DNA of 64,000 bases from Sinomonas sp. R1AF57 (GCF_002224485.1 NZ_CP022463.1:1460817-1524816); one strand, 5' to 3'. Shown: positions 8,891 through 18,758, counted from the stretch's first letter. The notes: generated from the letters alone by a model not told the origin. Program-made: numbers and translations.

Positions 8891-10426
8891 TCAGGACTGG
8901 GTGGCGCCCGACGTATCCTCGAGGTAGGAGACGAGAGTGCGGACGATCGCCCCGGTGCCCTGCTTCGGGGTGTGCCCGTAGGCCGACCCGGTGTTGAAGG
9001 CCGGGCCCGCGATGTCGAGGTGCGCCCAGGGGATCGCGGAGCCGTCGGGGCGCTTGCCGACGAACTCCCGGAGGAAGATCGCGGCGGTCAGCATGCCGCC
9101 GGGCCGCTCGCCGACGTTGGAGAGGTCGGCCGTGGCCGAGTCCAGGCCGGCGCGCAGTTCCTCCGGCAGGGGCATGGGCCATGCCGGCTCGCCCGAGGCG
9201 CCGGCGGCGGCGCGCAGCGGCTGGGTCACAGCGTCGTCGCCCATCAGGCCAGCGGTGCGGGTCCCCAGCGCGATCAGCGCGGCACCGGTGAGCGTCGCCA
9301 CGTCGATGATCGCGGCCGGGTTCTCCTCGCTCGCGGCGGCGATGCCGTCCGCCATCACGAGCCGTCCCTCCGCGTCGGTGTTGAGCACCTCCACCGTCTT
9401 GCCGCCCCGGATGGTGATCACGTCCGCCGGGCGCTGCGCGCTCCCCGAGGGCATGTTCTCCGCGATGCACAGCCAGGCGGTGACCTTGACGGGGAGATTG
9501 AGCCTGGCCGCGGCGAGCAGGGAGGTCAGGACCGTGGCTGCACCGGCCATGTCGCTCTTCATCTGGTCCATCTGGGCGGCGGGCTTGATCGAGATTCCGC
9601 CCGTGTCGAAGGTGATGCCTTTGCCCACGAGGTGGACGCCGCCGCCGGGCCCGGCCTTGGAGGGCGAGTATTCGACCTTGACCAGGCGAGGCGGCCGAAG
9701 CGATCCCTGCCCGACCGCCAGGATGCCCCCGAAGCCCTCCTTCGCGAGCCGCTTCTCGTCATACACCGTGACCTTGACGGGCAGTCCCTTGGCGAGATCC
9801 TTCGCGGCGTCGGCGAACGTCTCCGGGTAGAGCTGGCTCGGAGGCATGTTGACCAGCGTCCGGGTGGTGTTCACCGCCCAACCCAGGACGGCGGCCCGCG
9901 CCAGCGCGGCGTCGGCGGCCGGCGTGCCGGCGGCGGGTGAGTAGACGACGGCGCGGCGCACGTTGCCCTTCGCCTCGTCGGCCGCTGACTTGTGCTCGGT
10001 GTAGGCATAGGCGCCGAGCGCGGCACCCTCGGCGACGGCTGCCACGGATGCTTCGTCGGGGGCCGGGAGGGCAAGGACGACGGTCTCGCTCCCGGCGAGC
10101 TGGCGGATGGCAGAGCCGGCGGCGCGGCGCAGCTGCTCGGCGCTCGGTGGGGCGCCGCCGTCGAGCTTGCCCACGCCCACGAGGGCGAGGACGTCGGTGC
10201 CGAGCTCGGGCAGGCCGGGGAGGCGGTGGAGCTGGTCCGCAGCGCCCGTCACACCAAGGGCAGCGAGCGTCGAGCCGACGGCTTCGGCGCTGCGTCCGCC
10301 GAGCGGACTGTCGAGGAGCCGAGGCCCGTCACCGTCCTGGGCGACGCCGACGACGAGGACCTGGCTCGGGGTCCTGCGGAGGTCCTTCGACGTGGCGCTG
10401 AGGGCGACTTCTCTGTTGGTGAACAC
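8891..10426 (-). CDS. pepA: Leucyl aminopeptidase (M17, PepA)
   Basis: The two-metal cytosolic aminopeptidase trims N-terminal residues from peptides. The hallmark NTDAEGRLVMADG motif, the upstream VGKGITFDTGGISIKP segment (metal-binding Lys and Asp) and MKSDMAGAA are intact. GTG at 10426 gives 511 residues, normal for M17, and a GAGG lies about 10 nt upstream. The longer open frame to 10765 would run into the divergent PAC2 gene and is not used. The 190-nt gap to PAC2 must hold both divergent promoters. Its presence with a tricorn-like protease in the same window covers successive steps of peptide breakdown. Confidence 0.93.
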   Translation of the reverse strand: MFTNREVALSATSKDLRRTPSQVLVVGVAQDGDGPRLLDSPLGGRSAEAVGSTLAALGVTGAADQLHRLPGLPELGTDVLALVGVGKLDGGAPPSAEQLRRAAGSAIRQLAGSETVVLALPAPDEASVAAVAEGAALGAYAYTEHKSAADEAKGNVRRAVVYSPAAGTPAADAALARAAVLGWAVNTTRTLVNMPPSQLYPETFADAAKDLAKGLPVKVTVYDEKRLAKEGFGGILAVGQGSLRPPRLVKVEYSPSKAGPGGGVHLVGKGITFDTGGISIKPAAQMDQMKSDMAGAATVLTSLLAAARLNLPVKVTAWLCIAENMPSGSAQRPADVITIRGGKTVEVLNTDAEGRLVMADGIAAASEENPAAIIDVATLTGAALIALGTRTAGLMGDDAVTQPLRAAAGASGEPAWPMPLPEELRAGLDSATADLSNVGERPGGMLTAAIFLREFVGKRPDGSAIPWAHLDIAGPAFNTGSAYGHTPKQGTGAIVRTLVSYLEDTSGATQS

Positions 10427-10616
10427 TTGGTGGCCTCGATTCTGGGCGTGTGCCGGCGCCGAACGCCCGGGCTGGACAGTGTGCTGCGCTTGCTTCAGGT
10501 CTCTCCGATGGTAGTCCCGGTGGAATGATGGGGTGCGCCCGCGCGTTGGACACTGCAGCCCCGCCGCCCGCCCGGGACCCGGTCGGGGCAGGGCGCCGAC
10601 AGAGAGGACATCCGAC

Positions 10617-11576
10617 GTGCTAGACCCCGTGTCCGGGCCGCTCCAGGATCCGGCCGGCCTGTACACCGCCGCGGCCGAGCTGGACCAGGACGACCTCCGC
10701 GGCCTGCCCCTCATCATGGGCTTCACCGGCTTTGCCGATGCCGGCCAGGCCGTGCACCAGATCACCGATGAACTGGTCAGCGTCCAGTCGCAGGGCGCTC
10801 TCGCCGCGTTCGACGTCGACCAGCTGCTGGACTACCGGTCGCGGCGTCCCCGGATCCGCTTCGTCGAGGACCACCTCGAGGACTACGAGCCCCCGAGGCT
10901 CGCCCTGTACCGCCTTGAGGACGGTCTCGGCCGCCCGTACCTCCTCCTGGCCGGCCCGGAGCCGGACCTCCAGTGGGAGCGGTTCGCCCGCGCCGTCGTG
11001 GGGCTCGTGGAGCGCCTTGAGGTGCCGCTCACCCTGTGGGTCCACGCGATTCCAATGCCTGTGCCGCACACACGGCCTCTCGGTGTGACTGTCCATGGCA
11101 ACCGGCCGGAGCTCGTCGAGGGCATATCGCGCTGGAAGCCGACGGTTGAGTTCCCCGCAGCGATCGGCCACCTCATCGAGCTCAGGCTCATCGCCGCAGG
11201 CCACGACGTCACAGGGTTCGTTGTCCACGTCCCGCACTACCTTGCCGAGTCGGAGTACCCGGCAGCTGCCGTCACCGGGCTCGAGCACCTTGGCGCGGCG
11301 TCCCACCTGATGCTGCCCAGCGACCGGCTGCGTGAGGCTGCCCGGGAGGTCGGGCGCCAGATTGCCGAGCAAGTCGAAGCGTCTGAAGACGTCCGGGAGC
11401 TCATCGAGGGCCTCGAGGAGCGCTTCGACGACCGCTCGGCCGATCACCCACGCCGCTCGCTCCTCGCCGGGCCGGCCGAGAGCCTGCCCACTGCCGAGGA
11501 TCTCGGCGCGGCCGTGGAGGCCTACCTCGCGACGCACGAGGGCGGCGAGGCCGGCCGCCACGACGGGCCGCTGTGA
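10617..11576 (+). CDS. PAC2 family protein
   Basis: The 319-residue protein belongs to the actinobacterial PAC2 (proteasome assembly chaperone 2-like) family. Recognisable segments are LIMGFTGFADAGQAVHQI near the N-terminus, the WVHAIPMPVPHTRP block and a C-terminal helical tail of about 60 residues rich in Glu/Arg. Homologues in proteasome-bearing actinobacteria are well conserved, but their role is unproven; proteasome assembly is inferred from distant eukaryotic PAC2. The start is GTG at 10617, with GAGGA about 9 nt upstream. It is divergent from pepA. Confidence 0.88.
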   Translation: MLDPVSGPLQDPAGLYTAAAELDQDDLRGLPLIMGFTGFADAGQAVHQITDELVSVQSQGALAAFDVDQLLDYRSRRPRIRFVEDHLEDYEPPRLALYRLEDGLGRPYLLLAGPEPDLQWERFARAVVGLVERLEVPLTLWVHAIPMPVPHTRPLGVTVHGNRPELVEGISRWKPTVEFPAAIGHLIELRLIAAGHDVTGFVVHVPHYLAESEYPAAAVTGLEHLGAASHLMLPSDRLREAAREVGRQIAEQVEASEDVRELIEGLEERFDDRSADHPRRSLLAGPAESLPTAEDLGAAVEAYLATHEGGEAGRHDGPL

Positions 11577-11598
11577 GCTGACGCCCGACGGAGGCCAC

Positions 11599-11610
11599 TA
11601 GGATCGGGGG
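11599..11610 (+). promoter_or_regulatory. Putative leaderless promoter -10 (TAGGAT)
   Basis: TAGGAT at 11599-11604 is 6 nt from the GTG start at 11611, the spacing seen for several genes here. A GGAGG lies about 16 nt before the start, too far to be optimal. Confidence 0.45.
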
Positions 11611-12924
11611 GTGAACAGCTGGCGGGCGTGGACGGTGTGGGGAATCGGAGTCTTCGCCTACCTCGTCGCGGTGGTCCAGCGCACGTCCTTCGGTGTCGTC
11701 GGCCTCGAGGCCACGGAGCGATTCTCCGCGGGCGGCACCCTGCTCTCGGCCTTCACCGTCGTCCAACTGGTTGTGTATGCGTCGCTGCAGATTCCGGTCG
11801 GGCTGCTCGTGGACCGGTTCGGCACCCGCATCATGGTCAGCGTGGGAGCGACGTTCATGGCGCTCGGCCAGCTCCAGATCGCGGTCGCCGAAAGCGTGGT
11901 GACAGGCATCATCGGCCGCATGCTGGTGGGCATGGGGGACGCGATGACGTTCGTGTCGGTGCTCCGGCTCGTCCCCGTGTGGTTCGAGGGCCGGAAGGCC
12001 CCGCTCCTGAGCCAGCTCACGGGCATGATCGGGCAGGTGGGCCAGCTCGTGAGCGTCATCCCCTTCCTCGCGCTCATGCACGCCACCGGCTGGACGCAGG
12101 CGTTCCTCAGCCTCGCAGCCCTGTCGGTGCTCGTCATCGTGGTGGTGCTCGCCCTCCTCAGGAACGCCCCTCCCGGCGTCTCGGCGCCCAGAGAGGGACC
12201 GACCGAGGGGACACGGGAGGTCCTCGCGGCGGCCTGGCGGCAGCCCGGGACGCGGCTCGGGCTCTGGAGCCACTTCACGGTCCAGTTCAGCGGGAACGTC
12301 TTCGCCCTCGCATGGGGCTTCCCCTTCATGGTCGCGGGCCAGGGGTACGACGCCTCCACGGCCGCCGGCCTGATGTCCTTCTTCGTCGCGGTCGCCCTGA
12401 TTGCCGGGCCGCCGATGGGCCGGTTCGTCGCACGGCACCCGCTGCGCAGATCCACGCTCGTCCTGGCTATCACCGGGCTCACGGCGGTCGCGTGGGCTGC
12501 GGTCCTGCTCCTCCCCGGCGGCGCGCCTGTCTGGCTCATGGCGATCCTCGTCGCGGTCCTGGCGCTCGGCGGGCCGTGCTCGATGATCGGGTTCGACTTT
12601 GCCCGGACGTTCAACCCGTCGCACCGGCTCGGGACGGCGACAGGAATCGTGAACTCGGGGGGCTTCGTTGCTGCGCTCCTGACGATGTTCCTCATCGGCT
12701 ACCTCCTGGACGTCCAGCACGCCCTCGGCCTCTCACCGGGCGGCCTCTACAGCCTCGACGCATTCCGTGTGGCGCTCGCGGTGCAGCTCCTCGTGATGGC
12801 CGGAGGAACCCTCGCGCTCCTCAGCGTGCGGCGGAAGGTGCGCCGCAACCTCGCGGCCCAGAACGTCCACGTGCCGCCGCTGCGCGAGGTCTGGGCCCGA
12901 TTCCGGTCGGGCCGGCGGCGCTGA
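11611..12924 (+). CDS. MFS transporter
   Basis: The 437-residue protein has about 12 hydrophobic helices in two six-helix halves. The MFS loop 2-3 signature appears as LLVDRFGTRIMVSVG after the second helix, and a longer hydrophilic loop lies near residues 180-215. I see no motif that gives the substrate; the family includes sugar, drug and nitrate carriers. The basic C-terminal tail is cytoplasmic. The GTG start fits the first helix beginning at residue 5 or so. It lies 34 nt after the PAC2 gene, with its own promoter-like box. Confidence 0.9.
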   Translation: MNSWRAWTVWGIGVFAYLVAVVQRTSFGVVGLEATERFSAGGTLLSAFTVVQLVVYASLQIPVGLLVDRFGTRIMVSVGATFMALGQLQIAVAESVVTGIIGRMLVGMGDAMTFVSVLRLVPVWFEGRKAPLLSQLTGMIGQVGQLVSVIPFLALMHATGWTQAFLSLAALSVLVIVVVLALLRNAPPGVSAPREGPTEGTREVLAAAWRQPGTRLGLWSHFTVQFSGNVFALAWGFPFMVAGQGYDASTAAGLMSFFVAVALIAGPPMGRFVARHPLRRSTLVLAITGLTAVAWAAVLLLPGGAPVWLMAILVAVLALGGPCSMIGFDFARTFNPSHRLGTATGIVNSGGFVAALLTMFLIGYLLDVQHALGLSPGGLYSLDAFRVALAVQLLVMAGGTLALLSVRRKVRRNLAAQNVHVPPLREVWARFRSGRRR

Positions 12925-12941
12925 CTGCTCCTCCACAGGCG

Positions 12942-12964
12942 CTGTCCACGTCGAGTTGTCCACA
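12942..12964 (+). promoter_or_regulatory. Pair of DnaA-box-like nonamers
   Basis: TTGTCCACA (12956-12964) matches the actinobacterial DnaA box, and CTGTCCACG (12942-12950) is a two-mismatch copy 14 nt before it in the same orientation. A further TCCACA lies at 12932. They sit between the MFS gene and the DUF4192 gene, about 50-75 nt before the latter's start. Confidence 0.35.
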
Positions 12965-13015
12965 TGGGTGGGATAGGGGCCGCCGCGTGCGGGATCTCGC
13001 GGCGAGACTGACGCC

Positions 13016-14404
13016 ATGGACGACAAACAGCGAATTCCCTCCCAACCGTCGGCCGAGGAGCCAGCCACGGCATCCGATTCCCGGCCGTCGGACGGCCCCA
13101 TCACCATCAGGTCCGCGGAGGACATCCTCGCCTACATCCCGCATGCGCTCGGTGACTGGCCCCGGGAAAGCCTCGTGGCGGTGGCCCTGTGCGACGGGCA
13201 GCTCGGCGCCTCGCTCCGTATCGACCTGCCTGCATCCCTCCGGCCCGCCGTGCTCGAGCGCTTCGCAGGCACTGTGGCCCGGTACTTAGGCCAGGACCCC
13301 CGGGCCGCAGGTGCAGTCCTCGCCCTCTACACCAGCGAGCCTTGGCACGATCCTGCGTATCCTCCCCACTCCGCTGTCCTGGACGCGGTGCGGTCCTCCC
13401 TGGCCGATGCCGGACTTCCGGTCCTCGACGTGTGGATCGTGGGGGAGGAGCACTGGCGCACTGCCACCTGCGCTGCGCCCACGTGCTGCCCGTGGCCGGG
13501 CGCCCCTACTGGGCAGCTTCGCATGGGCAGGATCAGCGCCGAGATGGTGTTCCGGGGAAGCTCCTATGGAAAGGCCCCCGGGCTGCTGGCCCCCCGTCCC
13601 ACGGCGCCGCCGGCCGCCGCCACCGCCGCGGCACTCGAGGCGTACCGCGAGAACCCGGACAGGTGGTGGGAGCCGTATGCCTTCACCGCGGCGCTCGCCG
13701 CCTGGGACGACGCGCTGTCGGAGTCGGCAGTGCCCAGTCCTGACCGGCTCCGCCTCCTGGGGGTGACACTCATCCGGCCCGCGCTCCGGGACGCCGTCAT
13801 GGTCTCGGCGGCAGCAGGCGCGTCGACCGCCTGGCTGGGCAGTGCGGCGACGGCCCCGCTGCGCGCCGGCCGCCCCGGAGGGTTGCCGCCGGCGCTCCCC
13901 GGAGGGCTGCCCGCTGCCGAGGTCGCGGCGGCCCTTGACAGCTGGTGGGACGGCGAGGGAGCGATGCGAACCAACGGGCTGCCGGTCGCGCCGGGCGGCG
14001 GAGTGGAGGCGATCGCCGTTCCCGTGGACCGGTCGTCCGGCAGTCCGGCGCCGTTCACCCCGGGGGCGTCGTCGCCCCTGTTCGGCCGGGTACTGCTCGG
14101 GGCAACGGCTTCCGCCCCGGACTGGGGCCGCATCGCGGTCCTCGACCGCGTCGTGCAGGCGCTCGCGGAGACGGAGGCGCCGGAAGTGCGTGCGCCCGCG
14201 CTGACCATCCTCGCGTGGATCCAGTGGATCCGAGGCCGGGGGAGCCGCTGCCACAAGCTTCTCGAGCGCGCCCTGAGCGCCGATCCCGACTACCGGCTGG
14301 CGCTGCTGCTGCGCAGGGTGGTCGAGCACGGCGAACTTCCGGCCTGGGCGCGGAGCCGGGACACCGCCTGGCAGCGGCCCACCGGCACCGCCGATGCCGC
14401 GTGA
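13016..14404 (+). CDS. DUF4192 family protein
   Basis: The 462-residue protein shows the DUF4192 opening ITIRSAEDILAYIPHALGDWPRESLVAVAL after a disordered N-terminus of about 28 residues. It has the family's C-terminal helical repeat-like region with APALTILAWIQWIRGRGSRCHKLLERAL, which looks like a TPR-type pair. It is found only in actinobacteria and its function is unknown. There is no signal peptide or membrane helix. The ATG at 13016 is preceded by GAGACT at a 6-nt spacing and lacks a ribosome binding site, so the transcript may be leaderless. It ends 337 nt before sigA. Confidence 0.9.
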   Translation: MDDKQRIPSQPSAEEPATASDSRPSDGPITIRSAEDILAYIPHALGDWPRESLVAVALCDGQLGASLRIDLPASLRPAVLERFAGTVARYLGQDPRAAGAVLALYTSEPWHDPAYPPHSAVLDAVRSSLADAGLPVLDVWIVGEEHWRTATCAAPTCCPWPGAPTGQLRMGRISAEMVFRGSSYGKAPGLLAPRPTAPPAAATAAALEAYRENPDRWWEPYAFTAALAAWDDALSESAVPSPDRLRLLGVTLIRPALRDAVMVSAAAGASTAWLGSAATAPLRAGRPGGLPPALPGGLPAAEVAAALDSWWDGEGAMRTNGLPVAPGGGVEAIAVPVDRSSGSPAPFTPGASSPLFGRVLLGATASAPDWGRIAVLDRVVQALAETEAPEVRAPALTILAWIQWIRGRGSRCHKLLERALSADPDYRLALLLRRVVEHGELPAWARSRDTAWQRPTGTADAA

Positions 14405-14741
14405 GCTCGGTGCCTCCGGGCGGGGCGAGGAGGAGGCACACCCCGGTCGTCCGAGCCCGTGCTCCGCATTTTCTGCCATTCTGGGCGCGTTTGCGGCGCG
14501 ATGCGCTCGTTCGTGCGAGAATGGATGCCCAGACCCGGTTGGGTCCGAGCACCGGAATGCGCAGCACACGGCCCGGGGAGAAATTCAATGGTCTCCGACG
14601 GGAACGAATGCGGCCGCCGAGGGGTTGTACATTCAGACCCTTCTGTCCGGTGATGGCTGCGCGAGACGCTCCTCGGACTTGACAGGGTCATAGTGGTGTT
14701 GCGCTCCAGTGCGGCACCGGCACTGCGGCAGGAAGGTAATC
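14405..14741 (+). other. 337-nt intergenic region upstream of sigA
   Basis: I see no gene here. A TTGACA hexamer at 14679-14684 could be the -35 of a sigA promoter, but no good -10 stands 16-18 nt further on (GCGCTC region). CATAGT at 14689 is an alternative -10 without a clear -35. GGAAGG just before the GTG at 14742 is the ribosome binding site. Confidence 0.5.
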
Positions 14742-16058
14742 GTGACGCCCCCCACGGAGAATAGGACCGCTGAGACGGCGACGGCCGAGGACACCTCGAC
14801 CCAGAGCGCTCCCGCCTCGAGCGCGGCCAAGCGGTCGACGACTCAGGCAGCGTCCAAGGCGAAGCCGGCGGCTCGCAAGTCCTCGGCGAAGGCTGCGACC
14901 AAGGCCGCACCGAAGGGCAAGGCAGCTGCGAAGAAGGCCGGCGACGAGGCCACCGAAGCCACCACCACCGAGGACGAGGCCACCGAGGAAGACCTTGACT
15001 CGGTCACCCCCGACGAAGGCGAGATCGCCGCCGAGGACGAGGTCATCGAGGCTGACGGCAAGCAGACGAAGGCCACCGGCTCGGCGATGGTGATCTCCGA
15101 CGCCGACGAGGACGACGCCCCTGTCCAGCAGGTCACGAGCGCCGGCGCGACCGCCGACCCTGTCAAGGACTACCTCAAGCAGATCGGCAAGGTCGCCCTC
15201 CTCAACGCCGAGCAGGAGGTCGACCTCGCCCTGCGCATCGAGGCAGGCCTCTTCGCCAAGCACAAGCTCGACGAAGAAGGCGACACCTACGACGCCCAGT
15301 ACAGGCACGACCTCGAACGGATCGTGCACGACGGCGAGCGGGCCAAGAACCATCTGCTCGAGGCCAACCTCCGCCTCGTCGTCTCGCTCGCCAAGCGCTA
15401 CACAGGCCGCGGCATGCTCTTCCTCGACCTCATCCAGGAAGGCAACCTGGGGCTCATCCGCGCGGTCGAGAAGTTCGACTACACGAAGGGCTTCAAGTTC
15501 TCCACGTACGCGACGTGGTGGATCCGCCAGGCCATCACGCGCGCGATGGCGGACCAGGCCCGCACCATCCGCATCCCGGTCCATATGGTCGAGGTCATCA
15601 ACAAGCTTGCCCGCGTCCAGCGGCAGATGCTCCAGGACCTGGGCCGCGAGCCCACCCCGGAGGAGCTTGCCAAGGAGCTCGACATGACCCCCGAGAAGGT
15701 CGTCGAGGTCCAGAAGTACGGCCGCGAGCCGATCTCCCTCCACACGCCTCTGGGCGAGGACGGGGACTCCGAGTTCGGCGACCTCATCGAGGACTCCGAG
15801 GCGGTGGTTCCGGCGGACGCCGTGAGCTTCACGCTCCTCCAGGAGCAGCTCCACTCGGTGCTGGACACGCTGTCGGAGCGGGAGGCCGGCGTCGTGGCCA
15901 TGCGCTTCGGTCTCACCGATGGGCAGCCCAAGACCCTCGACGAGATCGGCAAGGTCTACGGTGTCACGCGCGAGCGGATCCGCCAGATTGAGTCGAAGAC
16001 GATGTCGAAGCTCCGCCACCCGTCCCGCTCCCAGGTCCTGCGCGACTACCTGGACTGA
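14742..16058 (+). CDS. sigA: Principal RNA polymerase sigma factor
   Basis: The 438-residue sigma-70 is the housekeeping factor that directs RNA polymerase to -10/-35 promoters. The N-terminal 130 residues are Ala/Lys-rich and then acidic, as in HrdB/SigA of high-GC actinobacteria. Region 1.2 begins at [16 protein letters not shown]. Regions 2.1-2.4 include [17 protein letters not shown] and the -10-reading helix [18 protein letters not shown] (about residue 254 on). Region 4.2, [20 protein letters not shown], is the -35-reading helix-turn-helix. GTG at 14742 is chosen for its GGAAGG ribosome binding site; an upstream ATG at 14709 would add 11 unrelated residues. A strong hairpin follows. Confidence 0.96.
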   Translation: MTPPTENRTAETATAEDTSTQSAPASSAAKRSTTQAASKAKPAARKSSAKAATKAAPKGKAAAKKAGDEATEATTTEDEATEEDLDSVTPDEGEIAAEDEVIEADGKQTKATGSAMVISDADEDDAPVQQVTSAGATADPVKDYLKQIGKVALLNAEQEVDLALRIEAGLFAKHKLDEEGDTYDAQYRHDLERIVHDGERAKNHLLEANLRLVVSLAKRYTGRGMLFLDLIQEGNLGLIRAVEKFDYTKGFKFSTYATWWIRQAITRAMADQARTIRIPVHMVEVINKLARVQRQMLQDLGREPTPEELAKELDMTPEKVVEVQKYGREPISLHTPLGEDGDSEFGDLIEDSEAVVPADAVSFTLLQEQLHSVLDTLSEREAGVVAMRFGLTDGQPKTLDEIGKVYGVTRERIRQIESKTMSKLRHPSRSQVLRDYLD

Positions 16059-16067
16059 GAGCCGGTT

Positions 16068-16114
16068 CATGACGGAGGGCCCGGACACCATGGGTGTCCG
16101 GGCCCTCCGTCATG
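16068..16114. terminator. Bidirectional terminator with a perfect 22-bp stem
   Basis: The arms 16068-16089 and 16093-16114 are fully complementary with a 3-nt ATG loop. The hairpin lies between the convergent ends of sigA and the DUF7455 gene. Confidence 0.9.
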
Positions 16115-16137
16115 CTGGAGCGGAGCCTGCCGCGCGC

Positions 16138-16356
16138 TCAGTCTGCGACGGCGGCCTTCTCGGTCAGCCGGTCCGACTCGTCGTGCCAGACCGAGGCGAG
16201 GGGACGAAGCGTCTCCTCGAGGGCGCGCGCGTGGTGCGCGCAGAACTGGAGCTTGCCGCCGGACGCTTCCAAGACCACGAGAACGTAGGCCTGGGCGCCG
16301 CAGCGATCACAGCGATCCGTAGCGGTCAGGGTGCGCTCCGCGAGTGCTGCAGTCAT
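16138..16356 (-). CDS. DUF7455 domain protein, small zinc-ribbon-like
   Basis: The 72-residue protein, MTAALAERTLTATDRCDRCG onward, contains CDRCG and, about 20 residues later, CAHHAR, a Cys2-Cys/His arrangement suited to binding one zinc ion. This small actinobacterial family is usually found between sigA and a topoisomerase gene, as here, and its role is unknown. AAGGAGG lies 6 nt before the ATG. The long frame extending upstream is not supported because it overlaps the divergent parE promoter and start. Confidence 0.9.
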   Translation of the reverse strand: MTAALAERTLTATDRCDRCGAQAYVLVVLEASGGKLQFCAHHARALEETLRPLASVWHDESDRLTEKAAVAD

Positions 16357-16618
16357 CTGAGGCCTCCTTCTCAAGTAACCGGTGGGGCTTGCGCGGTTCA
16401 CTCCATCTAACACCGAGGACTCGAATAATGGAGTCAGGAATAGGCAACTTTCGCTCGGGGCGTATTGCAGTTCCACAACGCAATGCGGCGGGCTGAGCCT
16501 CATTCCGGCCACCGCCGGAGCGCCGGTGGGGCTCGGCGCCCCATCAGTGACTACCCTTGGCCTGTACCCTGCCCTCGTCGCAGGAACCAATGCAGCGTCC
16601 CGAAGGAGTTCCCCGCGC

Positions 16619-18724
16619 GTGGCACCGAGTTCTGAATACACCGCCCGGCACCTGTCCGTCCTCGAGGGTCTCGAGGCCGTCCGGAAGCGCCCGGGCATGT
16701 ACATCGGCTCGACGGATTCGCGCGGCCTCATGCACTGCCTCTGGGAGATCATCGACAACTCCGTCGACGAGGCTCTCGCCGGCTTCGGCCACGAGATCGC
16801 GGTCATCCTCCACGCAGACGGGTCGGTGGAGGTCCACGACGACGGCCGCGGGATTCCCGTGGACGTCGAACCCAAGACTGGGCTCACCGGCGTCGAGGTC
16901 GTGTTCACGAAGCTGCACGCCGGAGGCAAGTTCGGCGGCGGGTCGTACACCGCCTCGGGAGGCCTGCACGGTGTCGGCGCCTCGGTGGTGAACGCTCTTT
17001 CCGCGCGCCTCGACGTCCAGGTGGACCGCGGCGGCAAGACCTACCAGATGTCGTTCAGGCGCGGGGAGCCCGGCCGCTTCAAGGACGCGGGCCGCCCGAG
17101 CCCCACCGCGTCCTTCGAGCCGTTCGTCGAGGACTCCGTGCTCGACGTCGTGGGCAAGGCCAAGCGCGGGGTGACGGGCACCCGGATCCGCTACTGGGCC
17201 GACTCGCAGATCTTCACCCCGGACGCGAAGTTCTCCTACGACGACCTCGTGGGGCGCGCCCGCCAGACCTCCTTCCTCGTCCCGGGGCTCCGCATCACGG
17301 TCCGCGACGAGCGGCGACTGCCGGGCACCCCGGGCGCCGACGGGCCGCACGAGGAGGTGTTCCACCACGACGGCGGCATTTCGGAGTTCGTCGACTTCCT
17401 GGCCATCGACGCGCCCGTGACGGACGTCTGGCGCCTCCACGGCGCGGGCACGTTCACCGAGACGGTCCCGGTGCTCGACGAGCGCGGCCACTCGCACATC
17501 GCCGAGGTGGAGCGCTCCTGCGAGGTCGACGTCGCCCTGCGCTGGGGCGTCGGGTACGACACCACGATGCGAACGTTCGTGAACATCATCGCCACTCCCA
17601 AGGGCGGCACCCACCAGTCCGGCTTCGAGGCGGCGCTGCTGAAGGTCTTCCGCAAAGCCATCGAGTCCAACGCCCGCAAGCTCAAGGCGGGCAACGACAA
17701 GATCGAGAAGGACGACGTGCTCGCGGGCATGACCGCGGTCCTGACCGTGCGTCTCGCCGAGCCGCAGTTCGAGGGGCAGACCAAGGAGATCCTCGGCACG
17801 CCCGCCGTCCGGCAGATCGTCTCGCGGGTGGTCGAGAAGGAGCTCGGTGCGAAGCTCGGCTCCACGGCACGCGGCGACAAGAACCAGAGCTCGGTGCTGC
17901 TGGAGAAGGTCGTCAACGAGATGAAGTCACGCATCACGGCGCGGGTCCACAAGGAGACCCAGCGGCGCAAGACCGCGCTCGAGTCCTCGACGCTGCCGGC
18001 GAAGCTCATCGACTGCCGTACGGATGACACCCAGCGCTCGGAGCTGTTCATCGTCGAGGGCGACTCCGCGCTCGGCACGGCGCGGCACGCGCGCTCGAGC
18101 GAGTTCCAGGCGCTCCTGCCCATCCGCGGCAAGATCCTCAACGTCCAGAAGGCCTCCGTGGGGGACATGCTCTCGAACGCCGAGTGCGCTGCACTCATCC
18201 AGGTGATCGGGGCGGGGTCCGGGCGCAGCTTCGACCCGGCGGTGGCCCGCTACGGCAGGGTCATCCTCATGACCGATGCCGACGTCGACGGCGCGCACAT
18301 CCGTACGCTCCTGCTGACGCTGTTCTTCCGCTACATGCGCCCCATGATCGAGCAGGGCCGCGTCTTCGCGGCCGTGCCGCCGCTGCACCGGGTCGAGGTG
18401 GTGAACCCGGGCGCCAAGGCCAACGAGATGGTGTACACCTACTCCGACAGCGAGCTGCACCGGCTCCTGAGCAGTCTCGAAGCCGACGGGCGCAAGTACA
18501 AGGAGCCGATCCAGCGCTACAAGGGCCTCGGCGAGATGGACGCCGACCAGCTCGCGGAGACGACGATGGACCCGCGCCACCGCAGCCTGCGCCGCGTCAC
18601 CATCGAGAGCGCGCAGCGGGCCGAGGAGATCTTCGAGCTGCTCATGGGCTCGGACGTCGCCCCGCGCAAGGACTTCATCGTGGCGGGAAGCGCCCAGCTG
18701 GACCGCGAGCAGATCGACGCCTAG
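16619..18724 (+). CDS. parE: Type IIA DNA topoisomerase subunit B (topoisomerase IV, ParE)
   Basis: This is the ATPase subunit that, with ParC, decatenates and relaxes DNA. The 701 residues show the GHKL ATP site (EIIDNSVDEALAG at about residue 43, DDGRGIPVD, GGLHGVGASVVNALS) and the transducer. The TOPRIM metal site follows, with EGDSALGTARHARSSEFQAL near 479 and TDADVDGAH near 553. The EGDSALGTA form matches actinobacterial ParE rather than GyrB, and the partner subunit is encoded at 27285-29813. GTG at 16619 follows GAAGGAG by about 9 nt; the frame upstream to 16382 has no family similarity. The 262-nt gap to DUF7455 is a divergent promoter region. Confidence 0.93.
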   Translation: MAPSSEYTARHLSVLEGLEAVRKRPGMYIGSTDSRGLMHCLWEIIDNSVDEALAGFGHEIAVILHADGSVEVHDDGRGIPVDVEPKTGLTGVEVVFTKLHAGGKFGGGSYTASGGLHGVGASVVNALSARLDVQVDRGGKTYQMSFRRGEPGRFKDAGRPSPTASFEPFVEDSVLDVVGKAKRGVTGTRIRYWADSQIFTPDAKFSYDDLVGRARQTSFLVPGLRITVRDERRLPGTPGADGPHEEVFHHDGGISEFVDFLAIDAPVTDVWRLHGAGTFTETVPVLDERGHSHIAEVERSCEVDVALRWGVGYDTTMRTFVNIIATPKGGTHQSGFEAALLKVFRKAIESNARKLKAGNDKIEKDDVLAGMTAVLTVRLAEPQFEGQTKEILGTPAVRQIVSRVVEKELGAKLGSTARGDKNQSSVLLEKVVNEMKSRITARVHKETQRRKTALESSTLPAKLIDCRTDDTQRSELFIVEGDSALGTARHARSSEFQALLPIRGKILNVQKASVGDMLSNAECAALIQVIGAGSGRSFDPAVARYGRVILMTDADVDGAHIRTLLLTLFFRYMRPMIEQGRVFAAVPPLHRVEVVNPGAKANEMVYTYSDSELHRLLSSLEADGRKYKEPIQRYKGLGEMDADQLAETTMDPRHRSLRRVTIESAQRAEEIFELLMGSDVAPRKDFIVAGSAQLDREQIDA

Positions 18725-18758
18725 CGCTGGTCCGCGCCAGACCGGGAGCCCCCGCGGC

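Noticed and set aside
14679-14684. TTGACA as a complete sigA promoter
   Set aside because: No -10-like hexamer lies 16-18 nt downstream, so only the hexamer is recorded.
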